The position numbers were made by a program, and so were the translations under genes. The notes under the pieces are model-generated. The model was not told where the DNA came from. It saw only the letters and a program-made list of their open reading frames with translations, and made no database searches. From Allobosea sp. UNC402CLCol (GTDB lineage: Bacteria > Pseudomonadota > Alphaproteobacteria > Rhizobiales > Beijerinckiaceae), in contig NZ_JQJJ01000013.1 in NCBI RefSeq assembly GCF_000745475.1, positions 414,950-478,949 on the forward strand: a stretch of DNA of 64,000 nucleotides, written 5' to 3'. How positions within the stretch are numbered: the first letter of the stretch is position 1; each line of letters opens with the position of its first letter. Positions 34,562-44,960 of this stretch are shown one piece after another.

Positions 34562-35773
34562 ATGGATTTCGAGAGTTTCTTCCGCAGCGAGCTCGACGGG
34601 CTGCGACGCGAGGGCCGCTACCGGGTCTTCGCCGATCTGGAGCGTCAGGTCGGACGTTTTCCGACCGCGACCTATCACGGCGAGAGCGGCCCGCGCGACG
34701 TCACCGTCTGGTGCTCGAACGACTATCTCGGCATGGGTCAGCATCCGAAGGTGCTCGCCGCGATGCATCAGGCGCTCGACGGTTCGGGCGCCGGCGCCGG
34801 CGGCACGCGCAATATCGGCGGCACCAACCACTACCATGTCCTGCTGGAGCGCGAGCTTGCCGATCTCCACGGCAAGGAAGCGGCGCTGATCTTCAATTCC
34901 GGCTATATGGCGAACTGGGCCGCGCTCTCGACGCTGGCCGCGCGCATCCCCGGCTGCATCGTCCTGACCGACGCGCTGAACCATGCCTCGATGATCGAGG
35001 GCATCCGGCATTCGCGCGTCGAGAAGCACATCTTCGCCCATAACGACCCGACCGATCTGCGCCGCAAGCTCGCCGCGCTCGATCCGAGCAGGCCGAAGCT
35101 GATCGCCTTCGAGTCGGTCTATTCGATGGATGGCGACATCGCGCCGATCGCGGAGTTCTGCGACATCGCCGAGGAGTTCGGCGCCATGACCTATTGCGAC
35201 GAGGTCCATGCTGTCGGGCTCTACGGGCCGCGTGGCGGCGGCGTCTCGGAGCGCGAGGGGCTGACCGACCGGCTCACCCTGATCCAGGGCACGCTGGCGA
35301 AAGCCTATGGCGTGATCGGCGGCTATGTCGCCGGCTCCGCGGCGCTGTGCGACTTCATCCGCAGCTTCGCCTCCGGCTTCATCTTCTCGAGCTCGCTGCC
35401 GCCGGCGGTGGCGGCCGGCGCGATCGCCGCGATCGCGCATCTCAAGGAGAGCCCGGCCGAGCGCGAGCGCCAGCAGGACCGGGTGCAGGCGCTGCGGCGC
35501 AAGCTCGACGCAGTCGGCATTCCGCATCTGGAGAACCCCAGCCATATCGTCCCGGTGATGGTCGGCGAGGCGAAGGCCTGCAAGGCGATCAGCGACGAAT
35601 TGCTGGCGCGCTTCGACATCTATGTCCAGCCGATCAACTATCCGACCGTGCCGCGCGGCACGGAACGGCTCAGGATCACGCCTTCGCCCTTCCATTCGGA
35701 TGCGGATATCGACCGTCTGGTCGCGGCGCTCGGCCAGATCTGGGCGCGGGACGGGCTGAAGCGGGCGGCCTGA
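34562..35773 (+). CDS. hemA: 5-aminolevulinate synthase
   Basis: PLP enzyme condensing glycine and succinyl-CoA to 5-aminolevulinate, the first step of haem synthesis by the C4 route typical of alphaproteobacteria. The 403-residue protein has [53 protein letters not shown] and the PLP-lysine motif [25 protein letters not shown] precedes the ATG. It follows the amidase gene closely but the functions are unrelated. Its stop is 6 bases from the convergent DUF3592 stop. Confidence 0.96.
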   Translation: MDFESFFRSELDGLRREGRYRVFADLERQVGRFPTATYHGESGPRDVTVWCSNDYLGMGQHPKVLAAMHQALDGSGAGAGGTRNIGGTNHYHVLLERELADLHGKEAALIFNSGYMANWAALSTLAARIPGCIVLTDALNHASMIEGIRHSRVEKHIFAHNDPTDLRRKLAALDPSRPKLIAFESVYSMDGDIAPIAEFCDIAEEFGAMTYCDEVHAVGLYGPRGGGVSEREGLTDRLTLIQGTLAKAYGVIGGYVAGSAALCDFIRSFASGFIFSSSLPPAVAAGAIAAIAHLKESPAERERQQDRVQALRRKLDAVGIPHLENPSHIVPVMVGEAKACKAISDELLARFDIYVQPINYPTVPRGTERLRITPSPFHSDADIDRLVAALGQIWARDGLKRAA

Positions 35774-35779
35774 GGCCGG

Positions 35780-36241
35780 TCAGCCGCGCTTGGCCACGAT
35801 CATCAGGGTCGCCGAGAGCAACCCGAAGACCGTGGCGAGGCCAGCAAGGATCAGGGTTCCCAGCCACAGGGACAGAAAACCCTCGATCTCGGCCTTGTCC
35901 GGCGTTGCTGCGTCGTAGAGCACGATCACCTGATCGCCCCTGCGATAGGCCGGTGGGCTCGTGCCCCATGAGGTCACGAAGGTGACGGCCTGTCCCTGCG
36001 CCGTCTGAAAGCTCACGACCGGGCGGTAGGTCGAGTTCCCACCGCCGTGCCGGAGTTCGACTACGGTTCCTGAGGCGCGCTCGGCACGCGCTAGCAGCTT
36101 CTGGTTATGGCTGTAGGTGAAATAGCAGGCCGTCGCGAGAATGACGGCAACGACCCCGAAAACGCAGCCGATGCGCCAGAACAGGAGCCTGCCATCCTGG
36201 GCAAGGCCCCCGAACCGTTGCTTCCTGCGGCTTTCGCCCAT
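35780..36241 (-). CDS. DUF3592 membrane protein
   Basis: A 153-residue protein with two membrane segments (about 23-42, IGCVFGVVAVILATACYF, and about 126-147, LGTLILAGLATVFGLLSATL). Between them is a small beta-rich domain (RASGTVVELRHGGG, YRPVVSFQTAQG, YRRGDQVIVLYD), the DUF3592 pattern. The function is unknown. It lies 6 bases downstream of truB and is probably the last gene of the rimP-nusA-infB-rbfA-truB transcript. That position seems positional rather than functional. Confidence 0.8.
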   Translation of the reverse strand: MGESRRKQRFGGLAQDGRLLFWRIGCVFGVVAVILATACYFTYSHNQKLLARAERASGTVVELRHGGGNSTYRPVVSFQTAQGQAVTFVTSWGTSPPAYRRGDQVIVLYDAATPDKAEIEGFLSLWLGTLILAGLATVFGLLSATLMIVAKRG

Positions 36242-36247
36242 CCGCCT

Positions 36248-37195
36248 TCAGAGATTGAAGACGCGGTGGGGGACGAACTCGCCGTTGTCGATCGAGCCGG
36301 TCGCGATCAGCGTGCCGGCGCAGGTCGCATAGGCCGCCTCGGCCGCGATCGGCGCTCCGGCGCCACGCAGCAGGGCGCTCTGGCCGCGCTTGAGGCGGGT
36401 CGCGGCGTCGCGATGGATCACGACCTCGGGAATTAGCGTCAGCGCGGCCTTGACCGGCTTCAGCGCCGCGGCTGCGCTCTCCGGGCTCTCGCGCAGGGTC
36501 TCGACGGCGGCTGCATCCGCCACGGCGAAGGGGCCGACGCGGGTGCGGCGCAGATGCGCGACATGGCCGAGGCAACCCAGCGCGAGCCCGAGATCGCGAG
36601 CGATGGCGCGGACATAGGTGCCCTTGCCGCATTCGGCCTCGAAAGTGGTGGTCGCGCCGTCATGGCTGACGATGGAGAGTGCGTCGATCTCGACCGGGCG
36701 GGCCTGCAGCTCGACATCCTCGCCATCGCGGGCGAGGTCGTAGGCGCGCTCGCCGGCGATCTTGATCGCCGAGAATTTCGGCGGCGTCTGCATGATCGTG
36801 CCGGTGAAGCGCGGCAGCAGGGCCGCGATGGCGGCTTCGTCCGGCCGCTTGTCCGAGGTGGCGATGACGCTGCCCTCGGTATCGTCGGTATTGGTCTGCG
36901 TGCCCCAGGCGACGGTGAACTGATAGGCCTTGCGGCCATCCATCACGAAGGGGACCGTCTTGGTCGCCTCGCCCAGCGCGATCGGCAGCAGACCTGAGGC
37001 GAGCGGATCGAGCGTGCCGGCATGGCCGGCCTTCTTCGCCGAAAAGGCGCGCTTCACGACGCTGACCGCATGGGTCGAGGTCATGCCGACCGGCTTGTCG
37101 AGGACGACCCAGCCATGGACGTCGCGCTTCTTCGGGCGCGGCACCGGGGCGGCGTCCTGGCCCGGGGCGATCTCGGATGGGTTCTCAGCGGTCAT
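36248..37195 (-). CDS. truB: tRNA pseudouridine-55 synthase
   Basis: Makes pseudouridine at position 55 of the T loop of tRNAs. The 315-residue protein has [15 protein letters not shown], the catalytic aspartate in [30 protein letters not shown] and [22 protein letters not shown] precedes the chosen ATG at 37195 and either could start. The start overlaps the rbfA 3' end by 11 bases, which couples them. It is the usual last member of the nusA-infB operon. Confidence 0.95.
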   Translation of the reverse strand: MTAENPSEIAPGQDAAPVPRPKKRDVHGWVVLDKPVGMTSTHAVSVVKRAFSAKKAGHAGTLDPLASGLLPIALGEATKTVPFVMDGRKAYQFTVAWGTQTNTDDTEGSVIATSDKRPDEAAIAALLPRFTGTIMQTPPKFSAIKIAGERAYDLARDGEDVELQARPVEIDALSIVSHDGATTTFEAECGKGTYVRAIARDLGLALGCLGHVAHLRRTRVGPFAVADAAAVETLRESPESAAAALKPVKAALTLIPEVVIHRDAATRLKRGQSALLRGAGAPIAAEAAYATCAGTLIATGSIDNGEFVPHRVFNL

Positions 37196-37643
37196 CGTCA
37201 CGGCGGTCGTTTTCGGGGGCTTGGTCTTCGTGGTCCTGGTCGATCTTCAGGCGCTCCACCAGCGTGTCGCGGCGCACCTGCTCGGTATCGAGCAGCGCGT
37301 CGATGCGCTCGGCCTCGGCGAAGCTCTCATCGGCGCGGAAGCGGATATCCGGCGCGTATTTCAGGTTCACGCGATGGGCGATCTCGCCGCGCATATAGCG
37401 CTTATTGGCTTCGAGCGCCTTGAGCACCGGCTTAACATCCTGCCCACCGAGCGGCATGATGTAGGCCGTGGCGAGCTTGAGATCCGGCGAGAGACGGACT
37501 TCGGGAACGGTGATGACGTGTTTCGCCAGTACATCGTCATGGATGTCGCCACGCGCGAGCATCTCAGCCAGCGCATGGCGAATAAGCTCGCCGACGCGCA
37601 ATTGCCGCTGCGACGGACCGGAGGGTTTTGCAGGTTTGGCCAT
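37185..37643 (-). CDS. rbfA: Ribosome-binding factor A
   Basis: A 30S maturation factor with a KH-like fold. The 152-residue product begins [20 protein letters not shown] and has [15 protein letters not shown], the [19 protein letters not shown] core and [20 protein letters not shown]. An acidic/charged tail (about 140-152) follows. GGAGAACGAG stands before the ATG. It lies 153 bases after infB, a gap filled by a palindromic repeat, and overlaps truB. Confidence 0.95.
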   Translation of the reverse strand: MAKPAKPSGPSQRQLRVGELIRHALAEMLARGDIHDDVLAKHVITVPEVRLSPDLKLATAYIMPLGGQDVKPVLKALEANKRYMRGEIAHRVNLKYAPDIRFRADESFAEAERIDALLDTEQVRRDTLVERLKIDQDHEDQAPENDRRDDDR

Positions 37644-37677
37644 GGTTCTCGTTCTCCGGGATCGGACCGGATCAAAC

Positions 37678-37772
37678 GTCACGGCCGGGTCTGACCCGAC
37701 CGTCTCTTCAAAGATGAGGCGCTGGACGCGCTCTTCTCGTCACGAGATGGCCGGACCAAGCCCGGCCATGAC
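37678..37772. repeat. Intergenic palindromic repeat, full copy 4 (divergent)
   Basis: GTCACGGCCGGGTCTGACC ... CCCGGCCATGAC. It has the same outer ends and structure as the other copies but GGCCGGG in place of GCTCGGG. It sits inside the infB-rbfA transcript. Confidence 0.7.
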
Positions 37773-37795
37773 GCGCTGTTTCAGGAAGCGCCGCC

Positions 37796-40627
37796 TCAGA
37801 GGGTGCGCTTGATTTCCTCGACGCGGTAGCACTCGATCACGTCGCCAGGGCGCATGTCCTGGTAGTTCTCGAAGGACATGCCGCATTCCTGGCCAGCCAC
37901 GACTTCCTTGGCGTCGTCCTTGAAGCGCTTGAGCTGGGCGAGCTTGCCTTCGTGGACCACGACGTTGTCGCGGATCAGGCGGACATTGGCGCCGCGCTCG
38001 ATCGTGCCGTCGGTAACGCGGCAGCCGGCGATCTTGCCGACCTTCGAGACGTTGAAGATCTCGAGGATCGTCGCATTGCCGAGCATGGTCTCGCGCAGGG
38101 TCGGCGCCAGCAGGCCCGACATCGCATCCTTCACGTCATCCATGAGGTTATAGATGATGTTGTAGTAGCGGATTTCGACGCCGGCCCGCTCCGCCGCCTC
38201 GCGCGCTTCCTTGTGCGCGCGGACGTTGAAGCCGACCACGACCGCGCCCGAAGCCTGGGCGAGCGTGACGTCCGACTCGGTGATGGCGCCGACGCCCGAG
38301 GACAGGACGCGAGCCCGCACCTCGTCGTTGCCGACCTTCTCGAGCGCTCCGACGATGGCCTCGACCGAGCCCTGCACGTCGCCCTTGACGACGAGCGGGA
38401 ACTCCTTGCGGCCGGCGCCTTCCTTCAGATCGCGCATCATGTCGGCGAGCGAGCGACCAGCGCCGGAGGCAGCGCCACGGGCCGCAAGACGATCGCGGCG
38501 CTGACGCTCGCGATACTCGGTGACCTCGCGGGCACGCGCTTCCGACTCGACCACCGCGACGCGGTCGCCGGCCTCGGGCGTGCCGTTGAAGCCGAGCACC
38601 TCGACCGGCATGGAGGGCGGAGCCTCCTTCACCTGCGCGCCGGTGTCGGCGATCAGGGCGCGAACGCGGCCCCATTCGGCACCCGCCACGATGATGTCGC
38701 CGGTGCGCAAAGTGCCGCGCTGGACGAGGACGGTCGCGACCGGGCCGCGGCCGCGATCGAGCTTGGCCTCGATGACCGTGCCTTCGGCAGCGCGGTCGGG
38801 ATTGGCCTTGAGATCGAGCACCTCGGCCTGCAGCGCGATCGCCTCGAGCAGCTTGTCGAGGTTGTGGCCGGTCTTGGCGGAAACCTCGACCTCGAGGGTC
38901 TCGCCGCCCAGCGTCTCGACCTGGATCTCGTATTGCAGCAATTCGGCCCGGACACGATCGGGGTTGGCGTCGGCCTTGTCGACCTTGTTGATCGCCACGA
39001 TCAGCGGCACGCCGGCCGCCTTGGCGTGATGGATGGCCTCGGCCGTCTGCGGCATGACGCCGTCATCGGCCGCGACGACCAGGACGACGATATCCGTCAC
39101 CTTGGCGCCGCGGGCGCGCATCGCCGTGAAGGCGGCGTGGCCGGGGGTGTCGATGAAGGTCACCTGGCTGCCGAGCGGCGTCGTCACCTGATAGGCGCCG
39201 ATATGCTGGGTGATGCCGCCGGCCTCGCCGGTGACGACCTTGGTCTTGCGGATCGCGTCGAGCAGCGAGGTCTTGCCGTGGTCGACATGGCCCATGATCG
39301 TCACGACAGCCGGGCGGGCCTCCAGGGCCTCGTCGGTGTCCGGCGTATCGAACAGGCCTTCCTCAACGTCGGATTCGGCGACGCGCTTGACCGTGTGGCC
39401 CATCTCCTCGGCGATGAGCTGAGCGGTGTCGGCGTCGATCACGTCGGTGATCTTGTGCATCGCGCCCTGCTTCATCAGCAGGCGGATGACGTCGACGCCG
39501 CGTTCCGTCATGCGGTTCGCGAGTTCCTGGATGGTGATCGTCTCGGGGATGATCACCTCGCGCATCACGCGCTCTTTCTGAGCGTCGGAGGCGCGGTGGC
39601 CGGTCATGCGCTGCACGCGGCGACGGAACGAGGCGACCGAGCGTGTCCGCTCGTCCTCGCTCCCGGTCGCGGTCGACAGCGTCAGGCGGCCGCGCGGCCG
39701 GTCATTGCTGACCTTGGGCGTCTTGGGCGCCGCCGGAGCGGGACCGCGGCCAGGCCCCGCACCCAGGCCGGGACGGCGGAACGCGGCCTTGACGTCGACA
39801 TCATCAGAGCGATTGCGCGTGGTGTTGGCCGAGGGAGCCTGGCGCACGGGGCGGGCGACCGCGGGCTCGGCCGGAGCCGAAGCATCCATGCGCGGCGCAC
39901 GGGGCGCATCAGAACGCGGCGGACGCGAATCCAGCCGCGGCGGGCGCGCGCCGGTGTCGCGCATCGGCGGACGCGGCGTGAACTCGCGCGGGCCGGACGG
40001 GGCCGGGCGGCCATAATACTGGGTCGGCTGGGGGGCCGGAGCTTGGTCCGGCGACGGGGCGGACTCACGCGGCTGCTGCGCGGGTGGCGGCGAAGCCGGG
40101 CGGGCGACCTGCTCGTCGCGCTGGCGCACGACGGTCTCGGCGCGGCGCTTCTGCTCGTCCTCGTGACGGCGGCGCTCCTCTTCCTGGCGCTGGCGAGCCA
40201 GGGCGGCCTCGCGTTCCTGGCGTTCGCGCTCGGCGGCCTGGGCGCGCTGGCGGGCTTCCTCTTCGGCGGCGCGACGAGCTTCCGCTTCGGAGCTGCGGGC
40301 CTCGGCCAGAGCGCGCTGGCGGGCATCCTTCTCCTCGTCGGAGAGGGTGCGCAGCAGCATGCTGCCGGCCGGACGCTGCGGCGCGGGCGCCTGAGGGGCG
40401 GGGCGCGGGGCGGACTGGGCCGGCGCCGGCTGCGGCGGACGCGGCGGGACGGGCTCCTTGACCTCGTGCCCCGGGACGCGGCGCTTGACCTCCACGACCA
40501 CCTGCTTCGTGCGCCCATGCGAGAAGCTCTGCCGAACAGTGCTCTGCTCGACAGGTCGCTTCAACGACAGGGTCTTGGGCGGGTTGACGCTGAGAGTCTT
40601 GTCGCCCGGGGTCTTGCTATCGGTCAT
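37796..40627 (-). CDS. infB: Translation initiation factor IF-2
   Basis: GTPase that brings initiator tRNA to the 30S subunit. The 943-residue protein has a long, charged, low-complexity N-terminal half (Pro/Ala/Arg/Gln-rich, about 50-320) as usual in alphaproteobacteria, an IF2_N motif ([20 protein letters not shown], about 350-370), then the GTPase with [20 protein letters not shown] and NKVDKADA. Domains II-IV follow, with [20 protein letters not shown] at the end. The ATG overlaps the ylxR stop (ATGA). The low-complexity part produces very long antisense frames that are not genes. Confidence 0.97.
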   Translation of the reverse strand: MTDSKTPGDKTLSVNPPKTLSLKRPVEQSTVRQSFSHGRTKQVVVEVKRRVPGHEVKEPVPPRPPQPAPAQSAPRPAPQAPAPQRPAGSMLLRTLSDEEKDARQRALAEARSSEAEARRAAEEEARQRAQAAERERQEREAALARQRQEEERRRHEDEQKRRAETVVRQRDEQVARPASPPPAQQPRESAPSPDQAPAPQPTQYYGRPAPSGPREFTPRPPMRDTGARPPRLDSRPPRSDAPRAPRMDASAPAEPAVARPVRQAPSANTTRNRSDDVDVKAAFRRPGLGAGPGRGPAPAAPKTPKVSNDRPRGRLTLSTATGSEDERTRSVASFRRRVQRMTGHRASDAQKERVMREVIIPETITIQELANRMTERGVDVIRLLMKQGAMHKITDVIDADTAQLIAEEMGHTVKRVAESDVEEGLFDTPDTDEALEARPAVVTIMGHVDHGKTSLLDAIRKTKVVTGEAGGITQHIGAYQVTTPLGSQVTFIDTPGHAAFTAMRARGAKVTDIVVLVVAADDGVMPQTAEAIHHAKAAGVPLIVAINKVDKADANPDRVRAELLQYEIQVETLGGETLEVEVSAKTGHNLDKLLEAIALQAEVLDLKANPDRAAEGTVIEAKLDRGRGPVATVLVQRGTLRTGDIIVAGAEWGRVRALIADTGAQVKEAPPSMPVEVLGFNGTPEAGDRVAVVESEARAREVTEYRERQRRDRLAARGAASGAGRSLADMMRDLKEGAGRKEFPLVVKGDVQGSVEAIVGALEKVGNDEVRARVLSSGVGAITESDVTLAQASGAVVVGFNVRAHKEAREAAERAGVEIRYYNIIYNLMDDVKDAMSGLLAPTLRETMLGNATILEIFNVSKVGKIAGCRVTDGTIERGANVRLIRDNVVVHEGKLAQLKRFKDDAKEVVAGQECGMSFENYQDMRPGDVIECYRVEEIKRTL

Positions 40628-41316
40628 TCCGCGTTCGGTCCTGCCGGTTCGGTCGTGTCTTCGGGTTCATTCTGGTCGGATGCGGCGGTATCGTCCGTCC
40701 GGTACCGGACGAGCCGACGCCAGCGGGAGAGGACACCCTCCGCCGCCGGACCCGGAGCAAGCGCGGCATGTATCACATGTGCCCGCCCCAACGCCAATTC
40801 CAAATCCGCCGCCGTGAAAATCGCGACGACGGGCAGTCTGCGGGCCTTGAGGCCCTCGTTCTCGCGGGCCGCCTCGGCCCGCCGGATGGCCTGGCCGATC
40901 TTGCGCTTGCCGTCCTCGGCGCCATCGCTCGCCGCGATGACGGCGAGGCAGCGCCCGGTTTCGACCAGCGCCTCGACCTTGCCGAAGCCGGCGACGACGA
41001 GGCCCGCCTTGTTCGCCATCGACAACGCCTGCTGCACGTCCCGCAGCATCAGCGCGTCGATCATCTCCGGAAGGTCGGCGGGAACCGCGACCTTCGTCTT
41101 CAACGAGCGCTCGAACGCCTTGCGCCGGATCGCCTCGGTCACGGCCTTGCGACTGAGGCTCGCCCAGACACCGCGCCCGGGCAGCTTGCGCCGCAAATCC
41201 GGCACCAACGTCCCGTCAGGGCCGGCGACGAAGCGGATCAGATCGTCGGGCGCCTTCACCGCACGGGTGAGGACGCAACTGCGCTCCGATCCTTCCTTCA
41301 GCGTCGCCGCCTTCAT
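40624..41316 (-). CDS. YlxR-domain RNA-binding protein with L7Ae-like C-terminus
   Basis: A 230-residue protein of the nusA-infB operon. The N-terminal YlxR (DUF448) fold shows [19 protein letters not shown] and [13 protein letters not shown]. The C-terminal half (about 85-180, containing [20 protein letters not shown]) resembles an L7Ae/L30e RNA-binding domain. It is thought to bind RNA or RNase P-like targets, but its role is poorly defined. The ATG at 41316 is 14 bases after the nusA stop and its stop overlaps infB. An Ala/Glu/Asp tail ends the protein. Confidence 0.92.
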   Translation of the reverse strand: MKAATLKEGSERSCVLTRAVKAPDDLIRFVAGPDGTLVPDLRRKLPGRGVWASLSRKAVTEAIRRKAFERSLKTKVAVPADLPEMIDALMLRDVQQALSMANKAGLVVAGFGKVEALVETGRCLAVIAASDGAEDGKRKIGQAIRRAEAARENEGLKARRLPVVAIFTAADLELALGRAHVIHAALAPGPAAEGVLSRWRRLVRYRTDDTAASDQNEPEDTTEPAGPNAE

Positions 41317-41330
41317 CGCGGGCGCTCCGC

Positions 41331-42923
41331 TCAGGCTTCGGCGGCCTCGTCGGCTTCTGCCTCGGGCTCCTCCGCCGGAGCCTCGACCCAACCCGCATGA
41401 ACGCGTGCGGCCATGATGATGGCTTCCGCATCCTGCCGGGAGAGATCGAAGCCGTCGAGATAGCCGGCATGACGGGTCGATTCACCGTCCTTGCGCTCGG
41501 TCCAGCCGGTGAGGTCGTCCGTGGCGCAGCCCGCGAGATCCTCGACGGTCTTCACGTCGTTCTCGCCGAGCGCCACCATCATGGAGGTGGTGATGCCCTC
41601 GACCTCGCGCAAGGCGTCCTCGACGCCAAGCGCACGGCGCTTCTCGTCGAATTCAGCCTCGACGGCGGCGAGGTGCTCCAAAGCCCGGTTCTGAATCTCG
41701 GAGGCGGTGTCCTCGTCGAAGCCCTCGATCGAGGCGAGCTCAGAGAGCTCGACATAGGCGAGCTCCTCGACATTGCGGAAGCCTTCGGACGCCAGGAGCT
41801 GGCCGACCGTCTCGTCGACGTTCAGCGCGTTCATGAAGATCTCGGTGCGCTGCACGAATTCCTTCTGGCGGCGCTCCGACTCCTCAGCTTCAGTGAGGAT
41901 GTCGATGTCCCAGCCGGTGAGCTGCGAGGCGAGGCGGACATTCTGGCCGCGGCGGCCGATGGCGAGCGAGAGCTGCTCGTCGGGCACCACCACCTCGATC
42001 TTGTCGGCTTCCTCGTCGAGCACGACCTTGGCGACTTCCGCCGGCTGCAGCGCGTTGACGACGAAGGTCGCGACATCAGGCGACCACGGGATGATGTCGA
42101 TCTTCTCGCCCTGGAGTTCGCCGACGACGGCCTGGACACGCGAGCCGCGCATACCGACGCAGGCGCCGACCGGGTCGATCGAGGAATCGCGGCTGATCAC
42201 GGCGATCTTGGCGCGCGAGCCCGGATCGCGGGCGACGGCCTTGACCTCGACGATGCCGTCATAGATCTCCGGCACTTCCTGGCCGAAGAGCTTGGCCATG
42301 AACTGCGGATGGGTGCGCGACAGGAAGATCTGCGGGCCACGCGGCTCGCGGCGCACGTCGTAGACATAGGCGCGGGCACGGTCGCCGACCTTGAAGGTCT
42401 CGCGCGGGATCATCTCGTCACGGCGGATGATCGCCTCGCCGCGGCCGAGATCGACGAAGACGTTGCCGTATTCGACGCGCTTGACCGCGCCGTTGACGAT
42501 CTCGCCGATGCGATCCTTGTACTCGTCGTACTGGCGGTCGCGCTCGGCCTCGCGCACCTTCTGGACGATGACCTGCTTGGCCGACTGGGCGGCGATGCGG
42601 CCGAAATCGAAGGGCGGCAGCGGATCGGCGATGACGTCGCCGACCTGGGCGGCCGGGTTATGCCGCTTGGCCTCGTCGACGGTGATCTCGATCGCCGGGT
42701 TCTCGACGGTCTCGACGACCTGGAGATGGCGGGCGAGGCGCAGTTCGCCGGTCTTGGTGTTGATCTCGGCATGGACGTCGGTCTCGGCGCCGTAGCGCGA
42801 GCGGGCCGCACGGGCGATCGCGTCCTCCATCGCGTCGAGCACGATCTGCCGGTCGATCGATTTCTCGCGGGCGACCGCATCCGCGATCTGCAGCCATTCG
42901 AGCCTGTTGGCGGCGACCACCAT
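41331..42923 (-). CDS. nusA: Transcription termination/antitermination factor NusA
   Basis: Binds elongating RNA polymerase and RNA and controls pausing, termination and antitermination. The 530-residue protein has the NusA N-domain, an S1 domain (GEIVNGAVKRVEYGNVFVDL), two KH domains (ending EQLSLAIGRRGQNVRLASQL) and C-terminal helix-hairpin-helix repeats (GFDEDTASEIQNRALEHLA; GENDVKTVEDLAGC). The tail is very acidic. GAGGAG precedes the ATG, 5 bases after rimP. NusA autoregulation through terminators is known in other bacteria, and the operon leader here contains one. Confidence 0.97.
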   Translation of the reverse strand: MVVAANRLEWLQIADAVAREKSIDRQIVLDAMEDAIARAARSRYGAETDVHAEINTKTGELRLARHLQVVETVENPAIEITVDEAKRHNPAAQVGDVIADPLPPFDFGRIAAQSAKQVIVQKVREAERDRQYDEYKDRIGEIVNGAVKRVEYGNVFVDLGRGEAIIRRDEMIPRETFKVGDRARAYVYDVRREPRGPQIFLSRTHPQFMAKLFGQEVPEIYDGIVEVKAVARDPGSRAKIAVISRDSSIDPVGACVGMRGSRVQAVVGELQGEKIDIIPWSPDVATFVVNALQPAEVAKVVLDEEADKIEVVVPDEQLSLAIGRRGQNVRLASQLTGWDIDILTEAEESERRQKEFVQRTEIFMNALNVDETVGQLLASEGFRNVEELAYVELSELASIEGFDEDTASEIQNRALEHLAAVEAEFDEKRRALGVEDALREVEGITTSMMVALGENDVKTVEDLAGCATDDLTGWTERKDGESTRHAGYLDGFDLSRQDAEAIIMAARVHAGWVEAPAEEPEAEADEAAEA

Positions 42924-42928
42924 GGCGC

Positions 42929-43627
42929 TCACTCCTCTTCCGTATCTGTTTCGTGCGGAGCCGGTCCGCGCTTCTTGCCCGGACGCGGGCCGAGCGATTT
43001 TCCATGGCCCTTCTTCGGGCCGGCGACTTCGTCGGGTGCCGGCATCTCGGGCGGCAGGCCCGATTTGCCGCGACGCAGCGACTCGGTGACCAAAGCGTCG
43101 GTCAGCACGAGACGCGCATCCGCGATCAATCGCATCGGGATGGCGACGTCGCGCTCCTCGTCGCTCCTGGCATCGTCGCGGGCCAGCAGCGCATCCGTGC
43201 CGGAAACCCCGCGCAGGATGCCGCGGAAACGCTTGCGGTTGGCGACCAGCTCGCTCGTGTCGATCTTGGCGAGGTGCCCGGCCCAGCGCTCGAAATCGCT
43301 CGCGCGCACCAGCGGGCGGTCGATCCCCGGCGAGGAGACCTCGAGATAATACGCCGCCTGGATGGGATCGTCGACATCCAGCACCGGCGAGACGGCCTGG
43401 CTGATTTCCTCGCAGCCCTCGACCGTCATCGAGCCATCCGGCCGCTCGGCCATGATCTGGACGGTGCAGCCATTCTGCGCGGTCACGCGCACACGCACCA
43501 GCCGGTAACCGAGATCGACGATCGCCGGCTCGATGATCATGGCAACGCGCGCCGCCACGCCGCTCTCGACGACGAGGCGCGGCTCCTGAGCGGATGATGC
43601 TGTCGGTTCGCTTGTCGGTTCGTTCAT
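42929..43627 (-). CDS. rimP: Ribosome maturation factor RimP
   Basis: A 30S assembly factor. The 232-residue protein shows [38 protein letters not shown] and [16 protein letters not shown], all diagnostic. It has a longer basic, lysine/proline-rich C-terminal tail (about 190-232) than the E. coli protein. It is the first gene of rimP-nusA-ylxR-infB-rbfA-truB. ATG 43627 lies 38 bases after an intrinsic terminator, so expression requires read-through or antitermination. Confidence 0.95.
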   Translation of the reverse strand: MNEPTSEPTASSAQEPRLVVESGVAARVAMIIEPAIVDLGYRLVRVRVTAQNGCTVQIMAERPDGSMTVEGCEEISQAVSPVLDVDDPIQAAYYLEVSSPGIDRPLVRASDFERWAGHLAKIDTSELVANRKRFRGILRGVSGTDALLARDDARSDEERDVAIPMRLIADARLVLTDALVTESLRRGKSGLPPEMPAPDEVAGPKKGHGKSLGPRPGKKRGPAPHETDTEEE

Positions 43628-43664
43628 GCCCCGGGCCGTCCCGTCTGCCTGGCGGGTCGCGGCC

Positions 43665-43697
43665 AATAAAAAAGAGCGGGCCGGCCGGCCCGCTCTT
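43665..43697 (-). terminator. Intrinsic terminator in the rimP-nusA leader (attenuator candidate)
   Basis: An 11-bp stem AAGAGCGGGCC/GGCCCGCTCTT with a GGCC loop (43672-43697), followed on the minus strand by TTTTTTATT. Nothing else reads leftward into it, so it lies between the operon's own promoter and rimP. Confidence 0.8.
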
Positions 43698-43735
43698 GAT
43701 CACCGGCGTTAACCGATACCAGAGCTGTTGGCCGC

Positions 43736-43764
43736 TATGTAGTCCGCCTTGCGGCAAGATGCAA
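43736..43764 (-). promoter_or_regulatory. Sigma-70-like promoter of the rimP-nusA-infB operon
   Basis: Minus strand TTGCAT (43764-43759), 17 bases, TACATA (43741-43736). Transcription would start near 43729, about 30 bases before the terminator hairpin. Confidence 0.5.
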
Positions 43765-43871
43765 GCGTGGCCGCGGCCGCGCCAGAAGGGCCGAGATTTG
43801 CCCTTTCCCGCTAACCCGTTGGTCATCCTTGCGTGTCACCTTCACGGTGAAACCCTGCGCGAGGACACGGG

Positions 43872-44960
43872 ATGAGTGCGGTCGGCACGATGCTGCGAGA
43901 CCTGGAATCGACGATACAGCGTGGCTCCGGCCACGAGCGTGCCGAGATCCTCGCCCGGTTGACGGATCTGTTCCTCGCCACCGCCATCCACATGGACGAA
44001 GAGCAGGTCGGCGTCTTCGACGTAGTGATCGGGCGGTTGTCGCGCGTCATCGAGCTCCATGCCCGCATCGAGCTGGCGGAGCGGCTGGCATCGATCCCGA
44101 ACGCGCCGAACGGCGTCATCCACCAGCTCGCCCTCGACGAAATCGCCGTCGCGCGTCCGGTCCTCATTCAATCGCCGCGGCTCAGCGACCAGGATCTGGT
44201 CGCGATCTCGGCGGCGAAGGGCCGGGACCATATGCTCGCCATCACCGAACGGCCCAATCTCGGCGAGCCCGTCACCGATTTCCTGATCCTGCGCGGCGGC
44301 CGCGTGGTGACGCATGCCGTCGCCTCCAACCAGACCGCGCGCTTCTCGCGGCACGGCATGGGCGTGCTGGTGATGCGGGCGGTGCAGGACGACGCCTTGC
44401 AGGCGACGCTGGGCATGCGCCGCGACATCCCCACCGAATTGTCCGAGCAACTGATCCGGGCGGCCAAGAACTCCGCCCGCAAGCGCCTCAACGAGAGCCT
44501 CGCCCTGGCGCTGGTCGACGAGATCGACGACGCCGTGGAGCGGGGCGCCGAAGCGCTCGTCGCCGACGGTCAGATGCCTAGCGAGCTCGGCCCGATCAGC
44601 GCCGCCCTGACGGAGATCAAGGAGCTGAACGAGGCCGGCCAGCTCGACGAGGCCAAGGTGCGCGCCCTGGCCCAGAGCGGGGCGACCGAGCATGCGACCT
44701 GCGCGCTCGCCGTCCTGGCGCAGCTCAGCCTGCCGGCGGCCGAGCAGATCATCCTCGGCTCCGACCGCGAGGCCGTGCTGCTCGTCGCACGCGGGCTCGG
44801 CTGGTCCTGGGAGACGACGGCGGCGCTGATCTCGCTGCGCAAGGACCTCGGCAAGTCGGAAGCCGCCATCGAGCGGGCCCGCGACAGCTTCCGCAACCTC
44901 GCCCAGAGCACGGCCCAGCGCGTGCTGGGCTTCCTCAGGATGCGCGACGCAAGGCCGTGA
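43872..44960 (+). CDS. DUF2336 domain protein
   Basis: A 362-residue, mostly helical protein with the DUF2336 pattern of repeated short helices (LARLTDLFLATAIHMDEEQV, LAERLASIPNAPNGVIHQLA, RVVTHAVASNQTARFS). The function is unknown. The family is common in alphaproteobacteria and its helical repeats resemble protein-interaction scaffolds. No membrane segment or signal is visible. It is divergent from rimP and its last 26 bases overlap the convergent trmB. Confidence 0.85.
   Translation: MSAVGTMLRDLESTIQRGSGHERAEILARLTDLFLATAIHMDEEQVGVFDVVIGRLSRVIELHARIELAERLASIPNAPNGVIHQLALDEIAVARPVLIQSPRLSDQDLVAISAAKGRDHMLAITERPNLGEPVTDFLILRGGRVVTHAVASNQTARFSRHGMGVLVMRAVQDDALQATLGMRRDIPTELSEQLIRAAKNSARKRLNESLALALVDEIDDAVERGAEALVADGQMPSELGPISAALTEIKELNEAGQLDEAKVRALAQSGATEHATCALAVLAQLSLPAAEQIILGSDREAVLLVARGLGWSWETTAALISLRKDLGKSEAAIERARDSFRNLAQSTAQRVLGFLRMRDARP

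Noticed and set aside
37952..41416. 1154-codon open frame on the plus strand
   Set aside because: It is antisense to infB and ylxR, whose protein signatures are unmistakable. GC-rich third positions of infB keep the opposite strand open.
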